From Anaerolineales bacterium (GTDB lineage: Bacteria > Chloroflexota > Anaerolineae > Anaerolineales > JABWBV01), in the NCBI GenBank assembly GCA_020634875.1, contig JACKAX010000016.1:4438-68437 (forward strand): DNA of 64,000 bases, read 5' to 3'. Shown one piece after another: positions 34,485 through 43,230 of the stretch. Position 1 is the stretch's first letter. Each line of letters begins with the position of its first letter. A program made the translations under genes and the position numbers. A model generated the notes under the pieces. The model made no database searches, was not told where the DNA came from, and saw nothing but the letters and a program-made list of their open reading frames with translations.

Positions 34485-35147
34485 TTATTGGGCATCTAGT
34501 GGAAAGATAGGTTCTGGTTGGCCCAAGATCGGTTGGGGATGGGCAAAGAATATATCCCAAAATGCAGTGGCTGTGGCAGGGTATTCGCGCATTGTCCAAT
34601 ATTCCAAGGCACCTTCCCAATAACGGCTTTCATAGGCGGGATAACCAGTAGCACTTACACCAAGCATGTTGCAGGTCATCACGGCGCGAGGCAAGTGATA
34701 GGATTGGGTAACAAGAATCGCTTCGGTCAGGCCGAATATCGCGCGGGCACGATAACAGGTGTCGTAGGTGCGGCGTCCGGCAAAATCCAGAATGATGTCG
34801 GTTTCGGGAATACCCAACGAGAGGGCGTATTCTTTCATTGCAGTGGGTTCATCATAATACACTTCGCTATTATCCCCACTCATCAACAATTTTTGGATTT
34901 TTCCGGCGAAGTACAGGTCGGCGGCAGCGCGAATACGGTCGCGCAGGACGGCGGAGGCGTTGCCTGATCGGGTTAGCCCCGCGCCGAAAACAATAGCGAC
35001 CGCGCGAGGTGGGGTGGTTTCCAGCGTAGTGATCCGAGGTTGGGCATAAGCTCGGGCAAGGGTTTGCGGAGCGAGGAGAACAATTCCCCCAAGTGCGGAC
35101 AAAATCAACGTCAATGTAAAGACCCTTTTGAAGAAGCGGCGTAACAT
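34485..35147 (-). CDS. SanA/ElyC-like (DUF218, YdcF family) envelope protein
   Basis: This 220-residue protein has one N-terminal membrane helix (about 8-30) and an extracellular DUF218 Rossmann-like domain. Typical motifs are AIVFGAGLTRSGNAS, VLRDRIRAAADLYFAGK, KLLMSGDN, EPTAMKEYALSLGIP and VTQSYHLPRAVMTC, as in SanA and YdcF. Relatives affect envelope barrier function and peptidoglycan or polysaccharide precursor metabolism. No ribosome binding site is seen. A TAAAAT lies 7 nt before the ATG, so a leaderless message is possible but lacks a clear -35. Confidence 0.88.
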   Translation of the reverse strand: MLRRFFKRVFTLTLILSALGGIVLLAPQTLARAYAQPRITTLETTPPRAVAIVFGAGLTRSGNASAVLRDRIRAAADLYFAGKIQKLLMSGDNSEVYYDEPTAMKEYALSLGIPETDIILDFAGRRTYDTCYRARAIFGLTEAILVTQSYHLPRAVMTCNMLGVSATGYPAYESRYWEGALEYWTMREYPATATAFWDIFFAHPQPILGQPEPIFPLDAQ

Positions 35148-35176
35148 GGGCGCGATTTTATCATGGGAAGATGAAC

Positions 35177-35223
35177 GATCTATGAAAAAGTCCGGCGGAG
35201 TACGCCGGACTTTTTCATAGATC
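35177..35223. terminator. Hairpin with A/T tracts, 21-bp perfect arms
   Basis: GATCTATGAAAAAGTCCGGC on the left pairs with its complement on the right across a 5-nt loop. It lies between the SanA-like gene start and the phosphonate transporter operon end. Confidence 0.8.
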
Positions 35224-35247
35224 TCAACAGCCAGGGTAGAGATTAAC

Positions 35248-35301
35248 CCCGGAAAAAAGGTGAAAGGGGGCTGTACAGCCCCCTTTCACCTTTTTTCCGG
35301 G
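35248..35301. terminator. Perfect 54-bp palindrome, terminator of the ABC importer operon
   Basis: Two 27-bp arms (CCCGGAAAAAAGGTGAAAGG onward) meet at a central GTAC with no unpaired bases. It lies 25 bp beyond the stop of the PhnE-like gene and can terminate that minus-strand operon. Confidence 0.88.
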
Positions 35302-35326
35302 CAGCTTCCTCTCTAAACCAATTATG

Positions 35327-37162
35327 TTAGATCACTTTCTCGCGGAGCCAGGAACTGATGTAGTCCATCGAGGCCACAACGATAGCGATGGCAAACATTT
35401 GGGCGCTGGCCGCGCGGTAGTTGAGGAGGTTGATGTTTTGTTGGAGCAGGAAGCCGATCCCACCCCCGCCGACGAACCCGATGATGGTGGACATACGGAC
35501 GTTGATGTCCCAGCGGTACATGGTGTAGGAGATGTACGGCGGCACGATTTGCGGGATGACGGCATAAACAATGGTTTGCAAGCGGTTGGCCCCAGTTGCT
35601 TCAATGGCTTCCAACGGCCCAGCCTGAATACTTTCGACTTGCTCAGAATAGAGTTTGGCGAGGCTGACGATGGTATGCAGACCGAGCGCCAACACCCCAG
35701 CGAACGGCCCAATCCCGACTGCGATAACGAAGACAATCGCCATGACAAGCGCTTCGACCGAGCGTAAAGTGTTGAGGATGGTACGCGTGATAGAGTAGAT
35801 CACTAACCCGATAGGCAAGGTAACTTTGGGTTTGTTTGTGACGGCAAGGATCAGCCCCAAGACGCCACCGGTGATGCCCGGTCCCCAAAGGGTATACACG
35901 GGATTTCCAATTTGGTAGAGCCACTCAATTGCCATACCAATCAAGATGAATAAGACTGCTCCTGCAACTCCTGCAAGAACGATATTCATCAACTTGACCC
36001 CGCTTATGGGTAATTTCTCGGTGCTGCGTTGACCAATACGCCCCATGAAACTGCTTACCACGCCTCCCGCCGCGAGGGCGCCCAAGGCCGGGGTAATGGT
36101 TTGCAGAATATCACTCAACTTAACCATAAAGTTGGCAAGGAAAGCAAACGATCCTAAGTTTTTAGCCAACATGCTGCCCAGGTTCATGATGAGGTCAGCC
36201 AATTGATACAGACCTAAGAATGCCAATAGCACTGCGACGAATAGCACGATTAAACGGGTGATACGGAGCAATTGTGTCGCAGGGGCAGCATCTTCTTGGG
36301 GTAAGGCAAAACGTATAGCAAGCATGAAAAGGATGAAAACGACAATAACACCTATGATGTTCATCACCACGGTATCGAAGGTTTGTGCAAAAATGCCAAC
36401 TTGACGCACAATGACAAAACCTAGCACAATCCCTACCGGCCACCCTAATATGGAAAGCGCGACACTTGCCAACGGACTTTTGACGGGTTTCATCAAGTTT
36501 CGGGCAGCGATGAAACTGAGCGGAATCGCGAGAAAGGTACCCAGGGTAGTCGCCAAGAGTGCGAGAAACACGGTCTCAACAATCTTGAGCCAGGTTTGGT
36601 GCGCGGTTTCGGTGAAATGTGGGGTGCCAATGTTATGTCGCCCGGTGGCGCGCACATATTGCACTTCCTCGGAGGGACGTTTGGGAAGGGTCAATTCTGC
36701 GACAAAGTGCCCCTCTGAATCCGTATCAAAATCATCCCTGCCTAATGTAACTAGGTTTGCTGGATCACTACCAGGGACAAACCGCAAGGGTCCAGAGGAA
36801 TTCGGAAGAAAATTAAACCCTTCGACCTGAAGAATTTCGCCCGGTTCACCACATGCAGGGGTCAGAATCACGTACGCACCGGACTTATCCGGTTCGGGTA
36901 CATCTGGCATTCCCCCTTCCGGGCAGGGAACATACACAGGGGTATTGATCACTACTTCTTCTTGTTCGTACTCGAAAATATCAGGCTGGGCCAGGGCACG
37001 GGTCACGCGAATAAGGCTTTCCTGGCGTTGTTCGCTCCGAATTTCTTCCAGGTTGACCTTCGTGATCTCAAACCCATACGCATATACAATTAGCCCGAGT
37101 AAAACCGCCAAACCAAGGCGGATAGATTTCCAGGGAGAGATTTTTTTATCCATGTCCGTCAC
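35327..37162 (-). CDS. phnE: Expanded PhnE-like ABC transporter permease
   Basis: This 611-residue permease is more than twice the usual PhnE length (about 260-280). Residues 13-30 form a membrane helix and 35-190 an extracytoplasmic region with an IPT/Ig-like part (GEPGEILQVEGFNF). Residues 198-222 (ETVFLALLATTLGTF, IPLSFIAARN) match the start of PhnE. About 240 extra residues with several helices follow. The rest of PhnE (466-611) comes last, with GIGPFAGVLALGLHT and the EAA loop EAIEATGANRLQTIVYAVIPQ, where PhnC docks. It overlaps the ATPase gene by 4 nt and is the last gene of the operon. Confidence 0.85.
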   Translation of the reverse strand: MTDMDKKISPWKSIRLGLAVLLGLIVYAYGFEITKVNLEEIRSEQRQESLIRVTRALAQPDIFEYEQEEVVINTPVYVPCPEGGMPDVPEPDKSGAYVILTPACGEPGEILQVEGFNFLPNSSGPLRFVPGSDPANLVTLGRDDFDTDSEGHFVAELTLPKRPSEEVQYVRATGRHNIGTPHFTETAHQTWLKIVETVFLALLATTLGTFLAIPLSFIAARNLMKPVKSPLASVALSILGWPVGIVLGFVIVRQVGIFAQTFDTVVMNIIGVIVVFILFMLAIRFALPQEDAAPATQLLRITRLIVLFVAVLLAFLGLYQLADLIMNLGSMLAKNLGSFAFLANFMVKLSDILQTITPALGALAAGGVVSSFMGRIGQRSTEKLPISGVKLMNIVLAGVAGAVLFILIGMAIEWLYQIGNPVYTLWGPGITGGVLGLILAVTNKPKVTLPIGLVIYSITRTILNTLRSVEALVMAIVFVIAVGIGPFAGVLALGLHTIVSLAKLYSEQVESIQAGPLEAIEATGANRLQTIVYAVIPQIVPPYISYTMYRWDINVRMSTIIGFVGGGGIGFLLQQNINLLNYRAASAQMFAIAIVVASMDYISSWLREKVI

Positions 37163-37911
37163 CCAACGCGTTCAGCTTCGCGTCCATAAATGTCTTTGAA
37201 TTTTTGGTCGTCAATTTCTTTCGGCAGACCATCAAACATTAGTTTGCCTTTGTTCAAGGCAATTACCCGGTCCGCATACCGGTGAACCAGGTCGAGGAAG
37301 TGCAAACTGCACAATACTGTTACCCCATCTTTTTTATTAATATCTTCCAGATGCTTCATAATACTATGCGCCAGGACCGGATCGAGGCTGGCGACCGGTT
37401 CATCAGCCAGAATCATTTCCGGGTCTTGCATGAGGGCACGCGCAATTCCTACGCGCTGTTGCTGACCACCGCTCAGTTCATCCGCCCGTTGATAGGCTTT
37501 ATCGGCAATACCCACCCGATCCAATTGTTGGACAGCTTTTTCGATGTCTTGCTTAGGGAAACGGTTAATCAAACTCCACGCCGGGTTAACATACCCCAAG
37601 CGGCCAGCAAGAACATTCGTGATCACCTTAGAACGGTGCACCAGATTGAAATGTTGGAAAACCATCCCTATTTTGCGCCGATAGCGACGTAATTCATCCG
37701 GCGAGGCAGACGTAACTTGCTCACCGTTCCAGTAGATTTGGCCGGAAGTGGGTTCAATAAGCCGGTTGATACAGCGCAATAGAGTAGATTTTCCAGAACC
37801 ACTTAACCCAATAACAGCCAAAAACTGACCGTCCGGCACGTCAAAACTTACCGAATCAAGGGCTTTGACGCCGCCATCATAGATTTTCGTCAGGTTTTTT
37901 ACTTCAAGCAT
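37159..37911 (-). CDS. phnC: PhnC-like phosphonate-type ABC transporter ATPase
   Basis: This 250-residue ATPase begins MLEVKNLTKIYDGGVKALD. Walker A GLSGSGKST, Q-loop MVFQHFNLVHR, signature LSGGQQQRVGIARAL, Walker B MILADEP and the H-loop LHFLD are all intact. The PhnC family is recognised by the RCINRLIEPTSGQI and HFNLVHRSKVITNVLAGRLG segments. It is the only ATPase in an operon with two different permeases. The ATG at 37911 starts the conserved domain; a longer frame to 38079 covers an intergenic hairpin and is rejected. Confidence 0.92.
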   Translation of the reverse strand: MLEVKNLTKIYDGGVKALDSVSFDVPDGQFLAVIGLSGSGKSTLLRCINRLIEPTSGQIYWNGEQVTSASPDELRRYRRKIGMVFQHFNLVHRSKVITNVLAGRLGYVNPAWSLINRFPKQDIEKAVQQLDRVGIADKAYQRADELSGGQQQRVGIARALMQDPEMILADEPVASLDPVLAHSIMKHLEDINKKDGVTVLCSLHFLDLVHRYADRVIALNKGKLMFDGLPKEIDDQKFKDIYGREAERVG

Positions 37912-37927
37912 AAGAATTTTTGCCAAC

Positions 37928-38012
37928 AAAAACCGAGTTTTTGTAGCCAGAGGAATTTGCTTCTTAGAATATTTAAGACATCCGTGAGAACTCTGGAAAA
38001 AACTCGGTTTTA
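37928..38012. repeat. Inverted repeat pair with AACCGAGTTTTT arms
   Basis: AAAACCGAGTTTTTGTAGCCAGAG on the left (read in two parts, 37929-37952) and CTCTGGAAAAAACTCGGTTTT on the right (37991-38011) are complementary apart from a small bulge, around about 38 bp. Each arm also contains its own small palindrome. It looks like a REP/BIME-style or miniature element in the gap between the binding-protein and ATPase genes. Confidence 0.6.
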
Positions 38013-38034
38013 AGAAAAGTTTGGAGATAAAAGA

Positions 38035-38072
38035 AAATTTTCGGGCAGGGAAATATCCCTGCCCGAAAATTT
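38035..38072. terminator. Intra-operon hairpin after the binding-protein gene
   Basis: AAATTTTCGGGCAGGG pairs perfectly with CCCTGCCCGAAAATTT across a 6-nt loop, 13 bp beyond the stop of the substrate-binding protein gene on the minus strand. It probably reduces expression of the ATPase and PhnE-like genes relative to the binding protein. Confidence 0.75.
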
Positions 38073-38084
38073 GTCTCAAACCAA

Positions 38085-39956
38085 TTACTTAAGCGTTTCG
38101 AGGGTAATGCCGGATTGGGCTACCATCAAACGAATGAAGTCATATTCCGCATCCGTCGCCACCACTAACCCAGACCAGCCGTAGAAGTCCGCACTCCCCA
38201 ACGAACTCCCCCAGCCTTCCGTCTCCGCAAACGCCGCCAGCGCCGCTTCGATCTGCGCACGCAGCTCCGCCGGAAACTCCGGCCCAAACGACAGCGTGTC
38301 GTTGGGGATTTCAGGAGACAACATCAGGATGCGCACTTTTTGCACCACATCCGGAAACTCCTCGCGGATGTTCGCCCGGGCATCCAAGATCTGATAGCCG
38401 TCGCATTTCAAATTGCCATCCGCATCCAACCCGCAATTCGTCAGGTCAACCGGCGGTTCGGGGTCATCCCCAATCGCCCAGGCCGCCGCCCCTTCGGGGG
38501 CCGCCCACGGGCTGTAGAACGCGGTCGCAAAGTCCGCTTCCCCCGTGTACACCGCACGCACCGCCTGCGGGTGACCGCCCGCTTCGAGGGTGTCACCAAC
38601 GGTCACGCCCGCTTCTTGGAACATGACGGTCGGGACCAGGAACCCGGAGGTGGAGCCAGCATCCGGGTACGCCCATTTCTTGCCGTTCAGGTCGTCAATG
38701 CTCTGGATGTCGCTGTCACGCGGGACGACGACCATGGTCCAGTACACGCCCCAGCCGCGGCGTTCAGCTTTGAAGGCCACATCCACACCACACAGGTCGT
38801 TGGCGAGAACGTACCCGAAGGCCGGGATGAAGGCCATCGTGTCGCTGGGGGAAGCACACATTTCTTCGATAGTGGCGGCATAGGAGGTCGGAATGCTGAC
38901 TTCGAAGTTCAGCCCGGTGGCTTCGTTCAACGCCTGGGCCATGATTTCACCGCCCGTGACGATCACGTTCGCATCCACGGACGGCACAAACAACACTTTG
39001 ATCGGGTGATTGACGCCGCCAATTTCGTTGGGGTCAACGCCATACGCGCCTGCACCAACATCGTCATAGGTCAACACAAATTCCGGGCCAAACCATTTGG
39101 CATTGAGTTCGTTCAGCGTGCCGTCTTGTTTGAACTGAGCAATTGCGGCATTAAAAGCACTCACCAGATCACTGCCTTTCGGGAAGATGAAGCCTAGTTG
39201 GTCGCTCTGAACGGGATCGCCGAGAATTTGTACTTTGTCGGGGTTCGCACCACGATAGCCCTGCCCGGCGGTTTCGTCCATGATGACGCCATCCACATCG
39301 CCTGCGATCAGGGCTTGCACCACGAGACCGAAGTCATCAAAGGTATTGATGCGGGCTTCACCGACCAGATCAAGGGCGGTTTGATAGTTGGTCGTGCCAA
39401 CTTGTTCACCCAGTTTTAGCGATGAATCTGCTACAAATTCATCAATCGTAGAAAAACGGGTTTCGCCCACGCGGGCCAGCAGGCGTTGGTTGACGGCGAT
39501 ATAACCATCGGAGAAGTCCACCTGTTTGGCACGTTCTTCGGTGATGGTAATCCCATCTGCCGCCATGTCAAACTGGCCTTCTCCAACCGCTGCAATCATC
39601 GTATCCCATGCAAATTCAACGTAGTTAGGGGTGCAGTTCAAGCGAGCACAGGCTTCGTTGATGAAGTCGTAGTCCCAACCTTCGGCGTTGCCGGTATCGA
39701 GGTTGACATAGTTGAAAGGCAAGTAAGCGTTTTCAACCGCAACGGTCACTTCGCGCCCCCCAAGGTCAGGGAGAACGATTTCGGTGGGTTCAGCCATTGC
39801 TTCGGTGGGTTCCGCTGCTACTTCGGTGGGTTTTTCTTCCATCGCTTCGGTTGCCGCGGCGGTGGGAGCCTCTGTGGGCGTAGCCGCGGGCTGGCATGCC
39901 GCTAAAACAAAACTGGCAACCAGCAAAAGAGTGATAAAGGGTAATAGTTTTTTCAT
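38085..39956 (-). CDS. Tandem substrate-binding lipoprotein: amino-acid type (SBP_bac_3) fused to phosphonate type (PhnD)
   Basis: This 623-residue lipoprotein has lipobox VLAAC (Cys21) and a Thr/Glu/Pro-rich linker (about 25-62). Residues 66-292 form a family 3 amino-acid-type binding protein ([47 protein letters not shown]). Residues 317-600 form a PhnD-type domain ([45 protein letters not shown]). Each is a full two-lobe domain. The upstream permease is amino-acid type and the downstream ATPase and permease are phosphonate type. AGGAGA precedes the ATG at 39956. Confidence 0.9.
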   Translation of the reverse strand: MKKLLPFITLLLVASFVLAACQPAATPTEAPTAAATEAMEEKPTEVAAEPTEAMAEPTEIVLPDLGGREVTVAVENAYLPFNYVNLDTGNAEGWDYDFINEACARLNCTPNYVEFAWDTMIAAVGEGQFDMAADGITITEERAKQVDFSDGYIAVNQRLLARVGETRFSTIDEFVADSSLKLGEQVGTTNYQTALDLVGEARINTFDDFGLVVQALIAGDVDGVIMDETAGQGYRGANPDKVQILGDPVQSDQLGFIFPKGSDLVSAFNAAIAQFKQDGTLNELNAKWFGPEFVLTYDDVGAGAYGVDPNEIGGVNHPIKVLFVPSVDANVIVTGGEIMAQALNEATGLNFEVSIPTSYAATIEEMCASPSDTMAFIPAFGYVLANDLCGVDVAFKAERRGWGVYWTMVVVPRDSDIQSIDDLNGKKWAYPDAGSTSGFLVPTVMFQEAGVTVGDTLEAGGHPQAVRAVYTGEADFATAFYSPWAAPEGAAAWAIGDDPEPPVDLTNCGLDADGNLKCDGYQILDARANIREEFPDVVQKVRILMLSPEIPNDTLSFGPEFPAELRAQIEAALAAFAETEGWGSSLGSADFYGWSGLVVATDAEYDFIRLMVAQSGITLETLK

Positions 39957-40051
39957 GGTTTCTCCTATTAAAAATTTTTTCAAAACAAAAGAACAGTCAA
40001 AAGGTGGTTCAATAATGGGTAAAAGGGCCTCACCTCCTCTTCATCATAAAA

Positions 40052-40915
40052 TTATTTCCGTTGATCGGACTTTAAACGCCGTTCCATAAACCGGACCCCA
40101 GAGGAAAGTAAAAGGGTCAGGCTCAGGTATAGGAAAGCCACGGTATTATAGGTTTGAAGGTAAAGAAAGGAAGCGGCTCCGTATTTTTTACCTAACTGGG
40201 TAATATCGCCAATCCCCAAAGCAGAAAGCAATGAGGTTTCTTTAACCATGGCAATAAAATCGTTCCCCAAGGGAGGTAAGATTCGACGCAGTGCCTGGGG
40301 CAGGATCACAAAGCGGAAGGACTGAAACCAGGACAACCCCAATGCGGAGGCTGCTTCCCGTTGCCCACGTTCGATGGACTGTAAACCAGCACGAAAGATT
40401 TCTGAGGAAAACGCTCCGTAACTAAACGCCAAAGCAAAGACACCCCGTACCATAAATTCCATTTTGTAAACGGCAAGCGCATTTTCAGGGGCCAACAGGC
40501 CAATATCTCCTAACCATACACCTAAATTATTGATACCTCCCACAATTGCTGGCCCTACGACAAAGCCCCAATACAAAATCTGCACCAGGATCGGCACGCC
40601 ACGAATAATCTGAACGTACAACTGCCCAATATTGCGTGCAACGACGTTACTAGAAAGTTGCATGAGCGCTGTTGTCAACCCAAAAACCAACGCAATTGAA
40701 TATGCACTAATTGCCGCTAGCGCCGTAACCTGAACCCCTTCGACCAACGTACTAATAATTTTGTAATACGTTTCGTTAGTCATGAAATTGTAGAGCAGAA
40801 CGATCCCAGCCAGAATAATTAAAAACGCCCACCAGGGCGCTTCTGCGAGAAAATTCGCGGATTTATTCTGGAAGGCCGGATTCCCCTGCGCAAGCGGTTC
40901 GGAATTTGTGGTCAT
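40052..40915 (-). CDS. Amino-acid-type ABC transporter permease (HisM/GlnP family)
   Basis: This 287-residue polar amino acid-type permease has a helix at about 31-48 and a core starting LVEGVQVTALAAISAYSIAL. QIIRGVPILVQILYWGF is typical of the family. The EAA loop is EAASALGLSWFQSFRFVILPQALRRILPPLGN, given here in parts across residues 197-228. AGGAT precedes the ATG at 40915. It is the first gene of a minus-strand operon whose only ATPase is PhnC-like. No GlnQ-type ATPase is present. Confidence 0.9.
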   Translation of the reverse strand: MTTNSEPLAQGNPAFQNKSANFLAEAPWWAFLIILAGIVLLYNFMTNETYYKIISTLVEGVQVTALAAISAYSIALVFGLTTALMQLSSNVVARNIGQLYVQIIRGVPILVQILYWGFVVGPAIVGGINNLGVWLGDIGLLAPENALAVYKMEFMVRGVFALAFSYGAFSSEIFRAGLQSIERGQREAASALGLSWFQSFRFVILPQALRRILPPLGNDFIAMVKETSLLSALGIGDITQLGKKYGAASFLYLQTYNTVAFLYLSLTLLLSSGVRFMERRLKSDQRK

Positions 40916-41288
40916 TTTTAGATCCTAAAAGGGGGGATTTTGGGTTGAAACGTGTCAATAATAACGCATATCCAAATGACTGACAAGTAAATCGTTTTTT
41001 GCCAAATCATACCGTATTTGAAGCTGTACCAGACTGTCTTTGCTATCCGGTTTCAAGTGTGTCGCACAAAAGCTTTGTAAGTTCAAGGCGTTGGCTTTAT
41101 AGGTTCTTGACTTTCCTAAAATATTCCTGTACATTACATCCACTTTGGGAGGCTGAAAAAAGTATCCAGGCCAAGACTCACAACTCCACAATGAAACCTC
41201 GGATGGTTAAAGTTGCAAATCCAAACTGTCAACAAAAGTGATTTTGTATTGGAAGTTTCGGGAATATCATCTCAAAAATAAGGTCTAT
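40916..41288. other. Divergent intergenic region without a clear gene
   Basis: This 373-bp gap separates the start of the ABC importer operon (minus) from the TPR gene (plus) and must hold both promoters. A TTGACA occurs on the minus strand at about 40958-40953, but no good -10 box follows at the right distance. Two short opposing open frames lack ribosome binding sites and family similarity. The region is AT-rich. Confidence 0.5.
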
Positions 41289-42503
41289 ATGATTGAAGAT
41301 CAGAACGATCAAATCTACGAAGAATTTATTGTCGAAGAAACTGATGAGTTACTCTACATTTGGCAATATGGGGATATAGAGGAGTGGAATGATATTGATT
41401 TTGAAATCATTAAAGCAATTCTGATAGAACGATTGGGATATGTACCACCCCAATCTATTGAACTTCAACTTTCTAAGTCTTTAAACCGAATAGAAGATTA
41501 CTTAGAAAATAACGAGTTAGAAAAGGCATTAAGCGAATGTGAATTGGCTATTCAATTGAAGCAAGATTTCGCAATTCCTTATAACTACCAGGGAATAATC
41601 TATGATGAGATGGGGCAACTTGAAAAGGCCATCCTCAATTACCAAAAAGCGGTCGAACTTGCACCTGGTTTTGAAGAAGCATGGGAAAACTTGCGAAGTG
41701 TTGAAGCAGCTCTTAAAGAGGATTTTGAAGGTTCCCTTGCAAAAAAGCATCTTGACCAAGCCCGTGAATATGTAAACCAAGGGGAAACAACAAGGGCTTA
41801 CGCAGCATGTGAATTGGCGAAGGAAACAATACCACCCATTGCATTTGCCTACAATGAATTGGGGTTGGTGTTTGAAACCTTGGGACGATTAGACCTTGCA
41901 CTGAACGCGTACCAAAAAGCGATACAACTCAATTCCGAGCGAAAAGAAGCCTGGAAAAACTTAAAACGTATTGAAGTGGATCTTGAAAAAGAATTTTATG
42001 AATCTGCGACCATACAACACCTTGATCAAGCTCTTGAATATGCGAATGACGGAGAATTTGAAAAAGCTAAAGAGGAATGCGAAACGGCTAAGTCTTTACT
42101 ACCCGATCTTGCACTTGCCTACAATTACCTGGGTTTAATTCTCCATACACTAGACCAATTAGAACCTGCGATAGACTCCTATCTGAAAGCCATACAATTT
42201 AATCCACGATTTTATGTCGCACGGGAAAACCTTGCTACGGCAAAGTTAGCCTGGGAAGAAGAACAATACCATCTATTTTCAAATCTAAACCAGGAGGAGG
42301 AAGAGAACATTTCATTTGACGAATTCCAAATGCTGATCACCACCGAGCCAATCCCGTCGTGGTTCTATACGGATGAAAACGCCTTGCTTCTCCCGGGATG
42401 GGCGGGACATCGCACGCGTCAGGGAGAAGTGGATATGATCCCCTGGAGTCTGAATTTGAGCTCGCCCACCTTCAAGGGAGTATTATTCGGGCACTTCTGG
42501 TAG
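41289..42503 (+). CDS. Tetratricopeptide repeat protein, apparently frameshifted near its end
   Basis: This 404-residue protein starts MIEDQNDQIYEEFIVEE and contains at least three pairs of TPR units. They include LEKALSECELAIQLKQDFAI and YQKAVELAPGFEEAWENLR, followed by similar blocks at about 165-240 and 245-320. The ATAAGG sequence 5 nt before the ATG supports the start. After LLPGWAGHRTR (about 376) the frame loses protein-like character and soon stops. The neighbouring frame continues as GRSGYDPLESEFELAHLQG, so one base seems to be missing around 42419. The gene is much richer in A/T than its neighbours, a possible sign of transfer. Confidence 0.75.
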   Translation: MIEDQNDQIYEEFIVEETDELLYIWQYGDIEEWNDIDFEIIKAILIERLGYVPPQSIELQLSKSLNRIEDYLENNELEKALSECELAIQLKQDFAIPYNYQGIIYDEMGQLEKAILNYQKAVELAPGFEEAWENLRSVEAALKEDFEGSLAKKHLDQAREYVNQGETTRAYAACELAKETIPPIAFAYNELGLVFETLGRLDLALNAYQKAIQLNSERKEAWKNLKRIEVDLEKEFYESATIQHLDQALEYANDGEFEKAKEECETAKSLLPDLALAYNYLGLILHTLDQLEPAIDSYLKAIQFNPRFYVARENLATAKLAWEEEQYHLFSNLNQEEEENISFDEFQMLITTEPIPSWFYTDENALLLPGWAGHRTRQGEVDMIPWSLNLSSPTFKGVLFGHFW

Positions 42504-42703
42504 GAAAGTTTAGAACCCGCAACCCGTTTTATTTGGTATTGATGATGTATGTGGGGATCATATTTTTTTTAGGCGGTATGGTTTTAAGCTTTATGGGCAT
42601 TCCTTATTTAATTGTTGGAGGATTTCTCTTATGGAATGTATATTTAAGTTTGCGACTTGGAAATTCCGGTGAAGAGGAAGAAAAAGGGCATACTTTCTTT
42701 TAG
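42422..42703 (+). pseudogene. Out-of-frame C-terminal part of the TPR protein (membrane tail)
   Basis: From about 42422 the second frame reads GRSGYDPLESEFELAHLQG, then GKFRTRNPFYLVLMMYVGIIF and two hydrophobic helices ending in an acidic tail. It overlaps the TPR frame by about 80 nt and has no start or ribosome binding site of its own at the right place. It is best explained as the continuation of the TPR protein after a one-base loss, either genuine or a sequencing error. An overlapping separate gene starting at 42398 is less likely. Confidence 0.6.
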
Positions 42704-42730
42704 CTCAAGATGCTTGCGTATACCACCTAT

Positions 42731-43186
42731 TTACAAAAATACTACATTCCCCCCTCTAATCTTCCCCACCACCTCCCCCACCGCCCGGTCAACCCCCTCC
42801 GTCAATCCCTCCCCCAAATCAAAATCCACCCCTGTAACCGTCACCAGCCACGCTTCGGGCTGATGCCCGTACAAAATCTCCGCCATCCCCAACAATTCTT
42901 CGGGAGCCACGTAATGCGTGTAATTCGCCGCCGGACGTTCACCGACCCCGACGCGCCGCGTTCGAATCTCGCCCGGTTCCCCCTCCACAGATGCATCCAC
43001 AAACACCACACACGCCACACGGCTGATGTCTTCCGCCAGTTCGGGCATGAGTTGGTGCGTTTGGAGCAGAGCCATTTCGCCCTCGGTTTCCGCGTCGAGC
43101 GTCGCCCGGAGTGCGTCAATAACTCGCCAGCCAAACCCGTCGTCGCGCCGGAAGGGATTACCGTAACCGATGATGATAGATGACAT
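42731..43186 (-). CDS. hoxW: [NiFe]-hydrogenase maturation protease (HoxW/HyaD type)
   Basis: This 151-residue endopeptidase removes the C-terminal tail of the large subunit after nickel insertion. IGYGNPFRRDDGFGWRV near the N-terminus has the conserved GxGNxxxxDDG with the metal-binding acid. HQLMPELAEDI and VVFVDAS give further ligand-region residues. It directly follows hoxH on the same strand, so it probably matures HoxH, whose C-terminal tail is still encoded. A second protease gene is at 50312-50794. The symbol is assigned by context and is less certain than the family. Confidence 0.85.
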   Translation of the reverse strand: MSSIIIGYGNPFRRDDGFGWRVIDALRATLDAETEGEMALLQTHQLMPELAEDISRVACVVFVDASVEGEPGEIRTRRVGVGERPAANYTHYVAPEELLGMAEILYGHQPEAWLVTVTGVDFDLGEGLTEGVDRAVGEVVGKIRGGNVVFL

Positions 43187-43230
43187 GGGAAAAAACCGAA
43201 AAAATGAAGGTAGTGGGCATTTGGGCGTTT

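Noticed and set aside
38340..39197. A 285-residue open frame on the plus strand
   Set aside because: It is antisense to the tandem binding protein, which shows two full domains.
40955..41241. Two opposing short open frames in the gap before the TPR gene
   Set aside because: Neither has a ribosome binding site, a recognisable domain or a plausible composition, and they overlap antisense to each other.
42955..42985. GTTCGAATC-like tRNA T-loop sequence
   Set aside because: No acceptor, D or anticodon stems can be built around it, and it lies inside the maturation protease gene.
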